Positions 44,024-52,526 of a DNA stretch of 64,000 bases are shown here, in pieces. The stretch's first letter is position 1; each line of letters starts with the position of its first letter. The stretch is from Streptomyces rhizosphaerihabitans (GTDB lineage: Bacteria; Actinomycetota; Actinomycetes; Streptomycetales; Streptomycetaceae). The stretch is taken from assembly GCF_025399795.1 (NCBI RefSeq), contig NZ_JAODTZ010000005.1:1-64000 (forward strand), read 5' to 3'. The notes beneath the pieces are model-generated. The model was not told the DNA's origin and did no database searches. It saw nothing but the letters and a program-made list of their open reading frames with translations. A program made the position numbers and the translations under genes.

Positions 44024-44208
44024 GCCCAGGGCTTGCACGCGGGCGTGCGACAACAGTAGGAGCGGGCGAGCTTGGGTGCGGCGCACGCAAGGGCGCACAG
44101 ACGTCGGCGCGTGGCCATGTGCGCCCCGAGTTCACCGAAGCCGGCTCCCCTCCCCCGCACTTCACCCCGCGCCGCCCGGTTCCGCCCCGCATCGGGCACA
44201 CTCTCGGC

Positions 44209-44979
44209 ATGGAGATTCGGGAGTTCGTGGAAACCCTGGACCGGGAGGGGCGGTCGCTGGTCGCGGCCGCCGAGAAGGCGGGTGTAGACGCCAAGGTCGC
44301 GACCTGTGCCGGCTGGCAGGTCAAGGATCTGGTGCGGCACACGGGCATGGTCCACCGCTGGGCCACCGCGTTCGTCGCCGAGGGGCACACCTCGTACCAC
44401 CCCGATGGTGGACTGCCGGATCTGGACGGCGACGAACTGCTGACCTGGTTCCGCGAGGGGCACCGTCTGCTCGTGGACACCCTGGCCGGCGCCTCGCCGG
44501 ACGTGCGGTGCTGGAGTTTCCTTCCGGCGCCCTCGCCGCTCACCTTCTGGGCGCGCCGGCAGGCGCACGAGACCACCGTGCACCGGGTCGACGCGGAGTC
44601 GGCGCTCGGCGGTGAGCCGGCCGCCGTCCCGCCGGACTTCGCGGTCGACGGGATCGACGAGTTGCTGCGCGGATTCCACGCGCGCGAGAAGAGCAGGGTG
44701 CGCACCGAGGAACCCCGCGTGCTGCGGGTGCGTGCCACCGACCGCCCGGACGCCGTGTGGACCGTACGGCTCTCCTCCGAGCCGCCGCAGAGCGAACGCG
44801 GCGTGCACGCGACTGCGGACACGGACGAGGACACGGATGAGAACGTGGACTGCGAGTTGGCGGGACCGGCCGCGCGGCTCTACCTGGCGCTGTGGAACCG
44901 CGTGCCGTTTCCGAGCGTGACGGGCGCCGCCTCGCTCGCCACCCTGTGGCGGGAGAAGTCCGGCATCACCTGGAGCTGA
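44209..44979 (+). CDS. Maleylpyruvate-isomerase-like mycothiol-dependent enzyme
   Basis: This 256-residue protein has an N-terminal DinB-like/MDMPI_N helical domain with the metal-binding histidines in VRHTGMVHRW and ARRQAHETTVHRVDAE. It is followed by a C-terminal beta domain (VWTVRLSSEPP). The fold belongs to mycothiol-dependent isomerases and transferases, which act in thiol redox chemistry and detoxification in actinobacteria. Which electrophile it handles is unknown. An acidic DEDTDENVD insert lies near residue 210. The ATG at 44209 is the only good start. Confidence 0.88.
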   Translation: MEIREFVETLDREGRSLVAAAEKAGVDAKVATCAGWQVKDLVRHTGMVHRWATAFVAEGHTSYHPDGGLPDLDGDELLTWFREGHRLLVDTLAGASPDVRCWSFLPAPSPLTFWARRQAHETTVHRVDAESALGGEPAAVPPDFAVDGIDELLRGFHAREKSRVRTEEPRVLRVRATDRPDAVWTVRLSSEPPQSERGVHATADTDEDTDENVDCELAGPAARLYLALWNRVPFPSVTGAASLATLWREKSGITWS

Positions 44980-45023
44980 CACGCGGATCCGGAGTCCCGG
45001 CCGCTCGGAAACGGGCGGCCGAT

Positions 45024-45095
45024 GTCCGTGTCGCCCGGGGCGGAGGACCGTGGCCCGACGTCCGTCGCGCCCGGGGCGGAGGACCGTGGCCGGAC
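45024..45095. repeat. 36-bp tandem duplication
   Basis: Copies lie at 45024-45059 and 45060-45095. Each begins GTCCGT and contains CCCGGGGCGGAGGACCGTGG. They differ at a few positions. Non-coding, downstream of both flanking genes. Confidence 0.88.
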
Positions 45096-45165
45096 GGCCA
45101 GGTCGAGCAATCCGAGCACGCCGGGGAGCATCAGCAACGTCGCCGGCGCGAAGCCGGCGGCCCCG

Positions 45166-45579
45166 TCAGCCGCCGGAGGCCGCCGAACCGTCCGCCAGCA
45201 TCCGGGCGAGGACCGCACGCTGCAACGGCAGGACCTCGCCGTGCAGTTCGCGTCCCTTCGGGGTGATGCACACGTGCACACCCCGGCGGTCCTCGGCGCA
45301 CATCCCGCGGGTCACCAGGCCGTCCTTCTCCAGGCGCCCGATCAGCCGGGACAGGGCGCTCTGACTGAGATGGACCCGCTCGGAGATCTCCTGGACGCGG
45401 AAGGAGGTGCCGCCGTCCGCCGCGGCGCCCATCGCCAGTACGTCGAGCACCTCGAAGTCACTGGCGCCCAGGCCGTGTCGATGCAGCTCACGGTCGAGCT
45501 CGCAGACGGTGCGGGCATGCACCGCCAGGATGTCGCGCCACTGGTCCACGAGCCCTCGCTCGGCATTCTCCGCCGCCAT
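45166..45579 (-). CDS. MarR-family transcriptional regulator
   Basis: This 137-residue regulator has the MarR winged helix (FEVLDVLAMG, HLSQSALSRLIGRLEKDGLVTR, the AEDRRGVHVCITPKGREL wing). It is divergent from a DHA2-type drug exporter, 85 bp between starts, and is very likely its ligand-responsive repressor. The ATG at 45579 begins MAAENAERG. Confidence 0.94.
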   Translation of the reverse strand: MAAENAERGLVDQWRDILAVHARTVCELDRELHRHGLGASDFEVLDVLAMGAAADGGTSFRVQEISERVHLSQSALSRLIGRLEKDGLVTRGMCAEDRRGVHVCITPKGRELHGEVLPLQRAVLARMLADGSAASGG

Positions 45580-45600
45580 GCGCGCACCGTAGCAAAAAAA

Positions 45601-45650
45601 CAACTTTGTTGCATCGGAATTAAATGCACTTGCATTGAATGCGTATGCAT
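45601..45650. promoter_or_regulatory. MarR operator region, three inverted repeats
   Basis: There are three short palindromes: CAACTTTGTTG (45601-45611), AATGCACTTGCATT (45623-45636) and ATGCGTATGCAT (45639-45650). They overlap divergent promoters. For the exporter, TTGCAT (45630-45635) and TACTGT (45652-45657) are 16 bp apart and the ATG is 7 nt beyond, so it is probably leaderless. For marR, TACGGT on the minus strand ends 6 nt before its ATG. Confidence 0.75.
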
Positions 45651-45664
45651 GTACTGTCTCTGGC

Positions 45665-47161
45665 ATGACCTCTCCGCTCACCCACCCCGCGCCCCAGGGA
45701 CGCTGGACCCCTCGGCTGTGGGGCACTCTGCTGGTGCTCTGCGCCGCGATGTTCCTGGACGCGCTGGACGTGTCGATGGTCGGCGTCGCGCTGCCGTCCA
45801 TCGGCTCCGAACTCGACCTCTCCACCTCTACGCTCCAATGGATCGTCAGCGGCTACATCCTGGGATACGGCGGGCTGCTGCTCCTCGGCGGACGCACCGC
45901 CGACCTGCTGGGCCGCCGCCAGGTCTTCCTGGTGGCCCTCGGGGTGTTCGCGCTCGCCTCGCTGCTCGGCGGACTCGTCGACTCGGGCCCCCTGCTGATC
46001 GCCAGCCGGTTCATCAAGGGTCTGAGCGCCGCGTTCACCGCCCCTGCGGGCCTGTCGATCATCACCACGACGTTCGCCGAGGGCCCGCTGCGCAACCGCG
46101 CGCTCTCCATCTACACCACCTGCGCGGCCACCGGTTTCTCGATGGGCCTGGTCCTGTCCGGTCTGCTCACCGAGGCGAGCTGGCGGCTGACCATGCTGCT
46201 GCCCGCACCCATCGCCGTCGTCGCCCTGCTCGTGGGCCTCAAGCTCATCCCGCGCAGTGAGCGCGAGAAGGACCACCGCGGTTACGACATCCCGGGCGCG
46301 ATCATCGGCACCGCCTCGATGCTGCTGCTCGTCTTCACCGTCGTCCAGGCACCCCAGGCCGGCTGGGGATCGGCGCGGACTCTGCTGTCCTTCCTCGCCG
46401 TCGCCGTACTGCTCACCGTTTTCGTCGGCATCGAGCGACGCAGCCCAAGCCCTCTGATCCGGCTCGGCGTCCTGCGCTCCGGCAGCCAGATCCGGGCCCA
46501 GCTGGGCGCGATGGCGTTCTTCGGCTCGTACGTCGGCTTCCAGTTCCTGGTCACGCTGTACATGCAGTCCCTGCTGGGCTGGTCGGCGCTGCACACCGCG
46601 CTCGCCTTCCTGCCGGCCGGGGCGCTGGTGGCACTGTCCTCCACGAAGGTGGGGGCCGTCGTCGACCGGTTCGGCACACCCCGGCTCATCGCGGCGGGCT
46701 TCGCCCTGATGGTCGTCGGGTACGCGCTCTTCCTGCGCGTCGACCTCGACCCGGTCTACGCGGCGGTCATCCTGCCGACCATGCTGCTGATCGGTGCCGC
46801 GTGCGCCCTGGTCTTCCCGTCCCTCAACATCCAGGCGACCAACGGCGTCGACGACCACGAGCAGGGCATGGTCTCGGGCCTGCTCAACACCTCCGTGCAG
46901 GTCGGAGGCGCGATCTTCCTCGCGGTCGTGACGGCCGTCGTCACCGCGAACTCCTCGGAGGGCTCATCGCCCCAGGACGTTCTCGACAGCTACCGGCCCG
47001 GCTTGATGGTGGTGACCGGCATCGCCCTCGCGGGTCTGCTGATCACGCTGCCAGGACTGCGGACACGGCGTCCGCAGGGGTCCGTCGTCGTCGCCCAGTC
47101 CGGCAAGTCCGCCCAAGAGCCGGCGGAGTCGGGGCCGGAGCGGGTCGCCGTCCGTGACTAG
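45665..47161 (+). CDS. MFS exporter, DHA2 (EmrB/QacA) type
   Basis: This 498-residue, 14-helix drug:H+ antiporter has motif C and D1 features: MFLDALDVSMVGVALPSIG in helix 1, the GGRTADLLGRRQVF loop 2-3 motif, and repeated Gly/Pro helices. DHA2 exporters expel hydrophobic drugs and dyes. Control by the divergent MarR gene suggests induction by a substrate. The ATG at 45665 lacks a Shine-Dalgarno, in line with a leaderless transcript. Confidence 0.94.
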   Translation: MTSPLTHPAPQGRWTPRLWGTLLVLCAAMFLDALDVSMVGVALPSIGSELDLSTSTLQWIVSGYILGYGGLLLLGGRTADLLGRRQVFLVALGVFALASLLGGLVDSGPLLIASRFIKGLSAAFTAPAGLSIITTTFAEGPLRNRALSIYTTCAATGFSMGLVLSGLLTEASWRLTMLLPAPIAVVALLVGLKLIPRSEREKDHRGYDIPGAIIGTASMLLLVFTVVQAPQAGWGSARTLLSFLAVAVLLTVFVGIERRSPSPLIRLGVLRSGSQIRAQLGAMAFFGSYVGFQFLVTLYMQSLLGWSALHTALAFLPAGALVALSSTKVGAVVDRFGTPRLIAAGFALMVVGYALFLRVDLDPVYAAVILPTMLLIGAACALVFPSLNIQATNGVDDHEQGMVSGLLNTSVQVGGAIFLAVVTAVVTANSSEGSSPQDVLDSYRPGLMVVTGIALAGLLITLPGLRTRRPQGSVVVAQSGKSAQEPAESGPERVAVRD

Positions 47162-47175
47162 GGACGCCTTCGACA

Positions 47176-47213
47176 CACGCGCCCGGCCGGGTTCTTGCCC
47201 CGCCGGGCGCGTG
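47176..47213 (+). terminator. Terminator after the DHA2 exporter
   Basis: A 12-bp perfect stem (CACGCGCCCGGC at 47176-47187 with 47202-47213) has an inner GGG/CCC extension across one mismatch, 15 bp after the stop. Confidence 0.85.
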
Positions 47214-47229
47214 CCTGTTGACTCGGCTG

Positions 47230-47562
47230 ATGAGCAACAACGGGGAGAGTTTGGACAGTTGCCGCGCGTCAGCGGACGGGACGCACGCACAGCATGCCCA
47301 GGCGCGGCGGGACGCGGTCACCGTCGAGATCGGATACGCCCTGGCCAGTGCGGTGTTCGTGGCGGCGGTCGCCTTCGGGGTCGTCACCGGACCCGCTCTC
47401 TTCCTGGACCTGTCGTCCGGCGCGGTACGGGCTCTGGAAACCTCGGGCGGCGCCTTGGCCGCCCTCCTCTTCGCGCTGCGGGTGGCCACCGTACTGTTCC
47501 GGTTCCGCCACGAGACCGCGCCTCAGCCCAGCCAGCCCGGCCGCACCAACCCCGACTCATAG
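47230..47562 (+). CDS. Small two-helix membrane protein (DUF6332-like)
   Basis: This protein of about 110 residues contains AQARRDAVTVEIGYALASAVF leading into a transmembrane segment (about residues 34-56), and a second one in GGALAALLFALRVATVLF. It resembles a short Streptomyces family that I recall as DUF6332. Function unknown. Its 3' end overlaps the response-regulator gene on the opposite strand by 40 bp. The start is uncertain (ATG 47230 or TTG 47218, or an internal codon before RRDAVTVE). Confidence 0.65.
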   Translation: MSNNGESLDSCRASADGTHAQHAQARRDAVTVEIGYALASAVFVAAVAFGVVTGPALFLDLSSGAVRALETSGGALAALLFALRVATVLFRFRHETAPQPSQPGRTNPDS

Positions 47563-48188
47563 GCGAGTACGACCAGTTGGGCCCGGTCGCGAGCCCCGAG
47601 CTTCACCATCGTCCGGCTCACATGGGTCTTGGCCGTGAGCGGGCTGACGACCAGACGGCGGGCGATCTCGTCGTTCGAGAGGCCGATGCCGACCAGCGCC
47701 ATCACCTCCCTTTCCCGCTCGGTGAGTTCGGCGAGGGACGCGACGGACTCGGGCTCCTTGGAACGGGCCGCGAACTCGGAGATCAGCCGACGCGTCACCC
47801 CGGGCGAGAGCAGGGCATCACCCTCGACCACCGCCCGTACCGCACGCAGCAGTTCCTCGGGCTCGGTGTCCTTGACCAGAAAGCCGGAAGCACCGGAGCG
47901 GATGGCCTCGAACACGTACTCGTCGAGTTCGAAGGTGGTGAGCATGACCACCTTGACGTCCCCGAGGTCCGGATCGCCGGTGATGCGGCGCGTTGCGGCG
48001 AGGCCGTCCAGCACGGGCATCCGGATGTCCATCAGGACGACATCGGGGCGCAGTTCACGGACGCTCCGCACCGCCTCCTCGCCGTCCGCCGCCTCGCCTG
48101 CCACCTCGATGTCCGGCTGCGCGTCGAGCAGCGCCTTGAAGCCTGCCCTGACCAGTGACTGGTCGTCGGCCAGCAGTACGCGGATCAC
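47523..48188 (-). CDS. NarL/LuxR-family response regulator
   Basis: This 221-residue regulator starts MIRVLLADDQSLVRAGF. The receiver domain keeps the acidic pair, the phosphoacceptor Asp in VVLMDIRMP, the switch Thr in MLTTF and Lys in FLVKD. The LuxR helix-turn-helix (LTEREREVMALVGIGLSNDEIA, SPLTAKTHVSRTM) follows. The GTG start overlaps the stop of the kinase gene (48185-48188), so the two are coupled. Confidence 0.95.
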   Translation of the reverse strand: MIRVLLADDQSLVRAGFKALLDAQPDIEVAGEAADGEEAVRSVRELRPDVVLMDIRMPVLDGLAATRRITGDPDLGDVKVVMLTTFELDEYVFEAIRSGASGFLVKDTEPEELLRAVRAVVEGDALLSPGVTRRLISEFAARSKEPESVASLAELTEREREVMALVGIGLSNDEIARRLVVSPLTAKTHVSRTMVKLGARDRAQLVVLAYESGLVRPGWLG

Positions 48189-49420
48189 CGGTCCTCCTTG
48201 ACCTTCCACGGCAGTACGGCCAGCACCCGGAACCCTCCGTCGTCGCGCGGACCCGCCTCGATCGTGCCACCCAGGGCGGCCGCCCGCTCCCGCATGCCCG
48301 CGAGCCCGTTGCCGCTCCCGCCCGCGTCCGCGCCGGTGGCCGGCCCGTCGTCGTCGATCCGCAGGCGCAGCGCGCCCTCCGCGTGATCGAGCCGCACCCG
48401 CGCGCGGCGCGACCCCGAATGCCGTACGACGTTGGTGAGCGCCTCCTGGATGATGCGGAACGCGGCGAGATCGGTACCGGGTGCCGGTGTCGGGACCTCG
48501 CCCTCGATCTCGACCGACAGACCGGCGCTCGCCGCCTGCTCGACCAGTTCGGGGAGCCGGTCCAGCCCGGGGGCGGGCGCGCGAGGGGCCTCGCCCGGCG
48601 CGCGCAGGGTGTCGAGCACCTGGCGGACCTCGCCGAGCGCCTCCTTGCTGGCCGCCTTGATGGTGGTGAGCGCGGTGCGCGCCTGTTCGGGGTCGGAGTC
48701 GAGGAGCGCGAGCCCGACGCCCGCCTGGACATTGATCACCGAGATGCTGTGGGCCAGTACGTCGTGCAGTTCGCGGGCGATCCGCAGCCGTTCCTCGTCC
48801 GCGCGGCGCCGGGCCGCCTGCGCGCGCTCGGTCCTGTCACGGCTCCACTGCTCGCGGCGCACGCGCACCAGCTCGGACAGGGCCACCACCGCCACCACCC
48901 AGGTGGCGATGCCGATCTCCTGCATCCAGGAAGGGGGATGGTCGCCTGTCGGAGGCAGCCAGCGGTACAGCCAGCGGGAGACCACGAGATGTCCTGCCCA
49001 CAGCAGGCCGACTGCCGTCCAGGCGGCCCTGCGGTGCCCGGCGACGACGGCGCTGAAGCAGCCCACCGCGACCGGGAGGAAGACCGGCCCGTACGGATAT
49101 CCGGCGGCCACATAGACCAGGGCGACCGCGGCGGTGCCGAACACGACGAACACCGGGTACCGCTGCCGCCAGAGCAGCAGACCCGAGCCCACCAGAAGGA
49201 GCGCTCGGGCGAAGAAGTCCAGGGCGAGCCGGTCGCCGTGCTGGGCGTGGGCGGCGAAGTTGGAGCCGAGGAGCACGAAGGCGGTCAGCAGCAGTGTGGA
49301 ACGCCACGGCCATCGCGCGCGGCGTTCCTCGTCGTTCCAGCGGTTCCACCCGGGCGGCCCGTGCCGCCACCACGGTGGACCTCCCCACGTCGGGGCCGTG
49401 GGTGTGTGCTGCTCTTCCAT
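48185..49420 (-). CDS. NarL-type sensor histidine kinase
   Basis: This 411-residue membrane kinase begins MEEQHTPTAPTW and has five to six hydrophobic segments (residues about 40-180) with little extracytoplasmic loop. A HisKA_3 domain with the phosphoacceptor His in ARELHDVLAHSISVI follows, then an HATPase with QEALTNVVRHS (N box) and GNGLAGMRERAAALGG (G2). The signal is probably membrane-embedded or intracellular. It is co-transcribed with its response regulator; the target is unknown. Confidence 0.94.
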   Translation of the reverse strand: MEEQHTPTAPTWGGPPWWRHGPPGWNRWNDEERRARWPWRSTLLLTAFVLLGSNFAAHAQHGDRLALDFFARALLLVGSGLLLWRQRYPVFVVFGTAAVALVYVAAGYPYGPVFLPVAVGCFSAVVAGHRRAAWTAVGLLWAGHLVVSRWLYRWLPPTGDHPPSWMQEIGIATWVVAVVALSELVRVRREQWSRDRTERAQAARRRADEERLRIARELHDVLAHSISVINVQAGVGLALLDSDPEQARTALTTIKAASKEALGEVRQVLDTLRAPGEAPRAPAPGLDRLPELVEQAASAGLSVEIEGEVPTPAPGTDLAAFRIIQEALTNVVRHSGSRRARVRLDHAEGALRLRIDDDGPATGADAGGSGNGLAGMRERAAALGGTIEAGPRDDGGFRVLAVLPWKVKEDR

Positions 49421-49488
49421 GACCGTCACGCTAGACGGCCGACCACGACGACGGCGTCCGCCGGGCGAGGTGATCACTCGTACTCCCC

Positions 49489-49572
49489 GCGGAGTACGGG
49501 GCGGAGTCCGGCGGGAGCACTTCGGGGAGCACGACGGTGAGCGCTTCAGGGAGTACGGCGGGGAGTACGGCG
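49489..49572. repeat. Seven 12-bp tandem repeats
   Basis: Units start every 12 bp at 49489, 49501, 49513, 49525, 49537, 49549 and 49561. Consensus is GGGAGTACGGCG. The last two are identical and the others differ at 2-6 positions. They lie between the kinase start and the TetR stop. Confidence 0.85.
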
Positions 49573-49587
49573 CTGTTGAGACCGGGC

Positions 49588-50316
49588 CTACGGCGAAGGC
49601 GGCCCACCGGCGGTCGCGGCCTGCTCCGGATACACGAGCCCCACGTCGTGCGCGAGCCTCCCCACGGCATGCCGGAAGAACGGCTCGCGGTCCTCCACGA
49701 CCCGGTTGAACTGCCCGAACAGTTCGAACCCGATCAGCCCGTAGAGCTGCGCCCACGAGGCCACCAGCGCCACGATCACCTCGGGCGGCAGATCGGGCGC
49801 GAGCTCGGCGGACATCCGCTGCGCCTCGGTCTTCATTTCGGCGGGCAGGGGTGTGCGGGCCACGCCCTTGCCCCCATACGCGTCCCGGACGACACCGATC
49901 AGGAGCACACCGACCCGGGAGGCGGCCGGAACGGTCTCCTGCGGGGCGGTGTACCCGGGAACGGGAGAGCCGTAGATGAGCGCGTACTCGTGCGGATGCG
50001 CCAGAGCCCAGCGCCGTGCCGCCACGCACACGGTGATCCACCGCTCTCGGGGGCCGGCGGCGGCGACCTCGGCGTGCGCGGACTCGGCCTCCTCGCCGAG
50101 GGAGTCGTAGGCGTCGATGATGAGCGCGGTCAGCAGGTCGTCCCGGCTGGGGAAGTACCGGTAGAGCGCGGAGGAGACCATGCCCAGCTCACGGGCCACA
50201 GCCCGCAGCGAGAGCTTGGCGGCGCCCTCGGCGGCGAGCTGTCTGCGCGCCTCGTCCTTGATGGCCGCGGTGACCTCGATCCTGGCTCGGGCACGTGCCC
50301 CTTGCGCGGTACTCAT
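49588..50316 (-). CDS. TetR-family transcriptional regulator
   Basis: This 242-residue regulator has a TetR helix-turn-helix (residues about 10-55: LSLRAVARELGMVSSALYRYF) and a C-terminal TetR_C-like domain (WALAHPHEYALIYGSPVPGY). It is divergent from a deazaflavin-type oxidoreductase gene. The intervening 230 bp are full of AGAGC half-sites, so it very likely controls both directions. The ATG at 50316 begins MSTAQGARARAR. Confidence 0.92.
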   Translation of the reverse strand: MSTAQGARARARIEVTAAIKDEARRQLAAEGAAKLSLRAVARELGMVSSALYRYFPSRDDLLTALIIDAYDSLGEEAESAHAEVAAAGPRERWITVCVAARRWALAHPHEYALIYGSPVPGYTAPQETVPAASRVGVLLIGVVRDAYGGKGVARTPLPAEMKTEAQRMSAELAPDLPPEVIVALVASWAQLYGLIGFELFGQFNRVVEDREPFFRHAVGRLAHDVGLVYPEQAATAGGPPSP

Positions 50317-50318
50317 AC

Positions 50319-50503
50319 AGAGCAGTGTCCCACGTTCAGAGCAGTGCACACATAGGAGAGCAGTGATCTGAAAGTGGATCAGCGCTCCAGTTCGCCATCA
50401 GCGACCCGAATCCGAGCGAGAGCGGCGCACAAAAACGAGAGCGCTGCTCTTGCGCTGGATCACCGATCCGATGCAGACTCTTCTCAAGCGAGAGCAGTGC
50501 TCA
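50319..50503. promoter_or_regulatory. Cluster of TetR-type AGAGC operator sites
   Basis: AGAGCAGTG occurs at 50319-50327, 50338-50346, 50357-50365 and 50491-50499. Full inverted repeats are AGAGCGCTGCTCT (50438-50450) and AGAGCAGTGCTCA (50491-50503). The first three half-sites are regularly spaced at 19 bp, roughly two helical turns, and abut the TetR start codon. Confidence 0.75.
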
Positions 50504-50546
50504 CAAAAAAGATCGGCGCTCTCATCACATGCCACAAGGGGTCACC

Positions 50547-50996
50547 GTGTCCACACACGTCCAGAAGCCTGGTTGGTTCACCGTCAACGTCTTCAACCGC
50601 GCCGTGGCCTGGATCACCAGGCGCGGCCTCAGCGTCTGGGGATCGCGCGTCCTGGCCGTCCGGGGCCGCAAGAGCGGCGAGTGGCGGACGACCCCGGTCA
50701 ATCTGCTCACCGTGGACGGCGAGCAGTACCTCGTCGCCCCCCGCGGCCATGTCCAGTGGACACACAACATGCGGGCGGCCGGCGGGGGCGAGCTGCGCCT
50801 CGGCAAGAAGGTCGACACCTTCACCGCCGTAGAGGTCGCCGACGACGACAAGGTCTCGCTGCTGCGCGCCTACCTCAAGCGCTGGAAGGCCGAGGTAGGT
50901 GTGTTCTTCGGCGGCGTCGGTCCCGACTCGTCCGACGAGGAGCTGCGGCGCATCGCTCCCGACCACCCGGTCTTCCGGATCACGGTCAAGAGCTGA
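50547..50996 (+). CDS. Deazaflavin (F420)-dependent nitroreductase-like oxidoreductase
   Basis: This 149-residue split-barrel protein is of the Ddn/DUF385 type. It carries the family features RGRKSGEWRTTPVNLL and YLVAPRGHVQWTHNMRAAG followed by GELRLGKK. Relatives use F420H2 to reduce quinones, nitroaromatics or enones, often at the membrane face. The GTG at 50547 is preceded by AAGGGG with 5-nt spacing; ATG 50529 is an alternative. It is probably repressed by the divergent TetR protein. Confidence 0.9.
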   Translation: MSTHVQKPGWFTVNVFNRAVAWITRRGLSVWGSRVLAVRGRKSGEWRTTPVNLLTVDGEQYLVAPRGHVQWTHNMRAAGGGELRLGKKVDTFTAVEVADDDKVSLLRAYLKRWKAEVGVFFGGVGPDSSDEELRRIAPDHPVFRITVKS

Positions 50997-51020
50997 CGGC
51001 GGCCACAGCCGTCAGCTCTT
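50988..51020 (+). terminator. Terminator overlapping the oxidoreductase stop
   Basis: A perfect 13-bp stem (AAGAGCTGACGGC with its complement) and a 7-nt loop overlap the stop codon. A pyrimidine-rich tract follows. Confidence 0.85.
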
Positions 51021-51087
51021 CTCCTCCCGCCCCCAGGGCCGAATTCAGGGCTGACGACAGGATGCGGCCGACGGCGACCCCCGTCCG

Positions 51088-52350
51088 CTACCGCTCCCCC
51101 TCGGCCGCCTCCGCACCCTCCGGACGGCGATCGAGGGTGGTCAGGGCGCGTCCGACCATCGGGTGGGACCGGATGATCTCGCCGAGTGTGGTGGAGCCGC
51201 GGGTGATCCCGGCGAAGGCCTTCCACACCGGGCGCAGGCCGGTGAGTCCCGCGTGGAACATGCCGGGGCGACGCTCGAAGGCGCCGAGCAGGCGCTTGCC
51301 GACACTCATCTCGACCCCGAGCCCCGCCTTGATCGCGAAGGCGTAGTTCAGGGCCTGCCGTCGGGCGTCCACCGCGTCGTGCGCCTCGGCGATCCGCACC
51401 GCCCACTCGCCCGCGAGCCGCCCGGAGCGCAGCGCGAACGAGATGCCCTCCCGGGTCCAGGGTTCGAGCAGCCCCGCCGCGTCGCCGCAGACGAGCACCC
51501 TGCCGCGCGACAGCGGTGAGTCTTCGGCACGGCAGCGCGTCAAGTGGCCCGAGGAGATCGCCGGTTCGAAGCCCGCGAGGCCGAGCCGGGCGATGAAGTC
51601 CTCCAAGTACCGCTTGGTGGCGGCGCCTTCGCCGCGTGCGGAGATCACGCCCACGGTGAGCGTGTCGCCCTTCGGGAAGACCCACCCGTAACTGCCGGGC
51701 ATGGGGCCCCAGTCGATCAGGACGCGCCCCTGCCAGTCCTCGGCGACCGTCTCCGGCACCGGGATCTCGGCCTCCAGACCGAGATCGACCTGGTCGAGCT
51801 TGACCCCGACGTGTGCTCCTATCCGGCTGGCGCTGCCGTCGGCGCCGACCACCGCCCTCGCCAGGACGGTCTCGCCGCCCTGCAGGACCACGGCGACGGT
51901 GCGCCGGTCGGGCACCGCGGACCCGTGCTGCTCGACGCGCGAGACCGTGGCACCCGTACGCAGTTCGGCGCCCGCCTTCTGCGCGAACTCGACGAGCTGC
52001 TGGTCGAACTCCGGACGGTTGATCAGCCCGAACAGCATGTTCCGGGACCGCCGGGTGCGGGCGAACTTGCCGTCCATCGAGAAGGTGACCGCGTGCACCC
52101 GGTCTCTGAACGGCAGCTCGAAACCGGGGGGCAGGGCGTCGCGCGAGGGGCCGATGATGCCGCCGCCGCACGTCTTGTAGCGGGGCAGTTCGGCTTTCTC
52201 CAGCAGCAGGACACTGCGTCCCGCGACCGCTGCCGCATAGGCGGCCGAGGCACCCGCCGGCCCTCCACCGACGACTACGACGTCCCACACCCGCTGCCCG
52301 TCGTCCGCCGTACGCCGCTCGTCGTCCGCCGAAGAGTTCTCGCTGCTCAC
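51088..52350 (-). CDS. Geranylgeranyl reductase family flavoprotein
   Basis: This 420-residue protein has the FAD motif VVVGGGPAGASAAYAAAVAG, the KTCGGGI motif characteristic of geranylgeranyl reductases, VVGADGSASRIG and VLVCGDAAGLLEPWTREGIS. The family saturates isoprenoid chains of menaquinones, lipids or carotenoids using a reduced donor. In Streptomyces it is often linked to menaquinone or respiratory genes; none are in this window. The long charged N-terminus precedes the flavin fold. Confidence 0.92.
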   Translation of the reverse strand: MSSENSSADDERRTADDGQRVWDVVVVGGGPAGASAAYAAAVAGRSVLLLEKAELPRYKTCGGGIIGPSRDALPPGFELPFRDRVHAVTFSMDGKFARTRRSRNMLFGLINRPEFDQQLVEFAQKAGAELRTGATVSRVEQHGSAVPDRRTVAVVLQGGETVLARAVVGADGSASRIGAHVGVKLDQVDLGLEAEIPVPETVAEDWQGRVLIDWGPMPGSYGWVFPKGDTLTVGVISARGEGAATKRYLEDFIARLGLAGFEPAISSGHLTRCRAEDSPLSRGRVLVCGDAAGLLEPWTREGISFALRSGRLAGEWAVRIAEAHDAVDARRQALNYAFAIKAGLGVEMSVGKRLLGAFERRPGMFHAGLTGLRPVWKAFAGITRGSTTLGEIIRSHPMVGRALTTLDRRPEGAEAAEGER

Positions 52351-52526
52351 GTTGGTCTACTGCTCCCAGTCCAGCCGTCTGCCGCACCTGTCCCCCGCAT
52401 CCTACGGCGGGCGTCGCCGCAGGCCGCTGTGGGAGGATCGGCAACGGATGCGCCCTGTACACCAGTACGCATCACTCGATCATCTGTACATAGAAGTACA
52501 ACGTCGCACCCACAAGGAGCGTGCCC

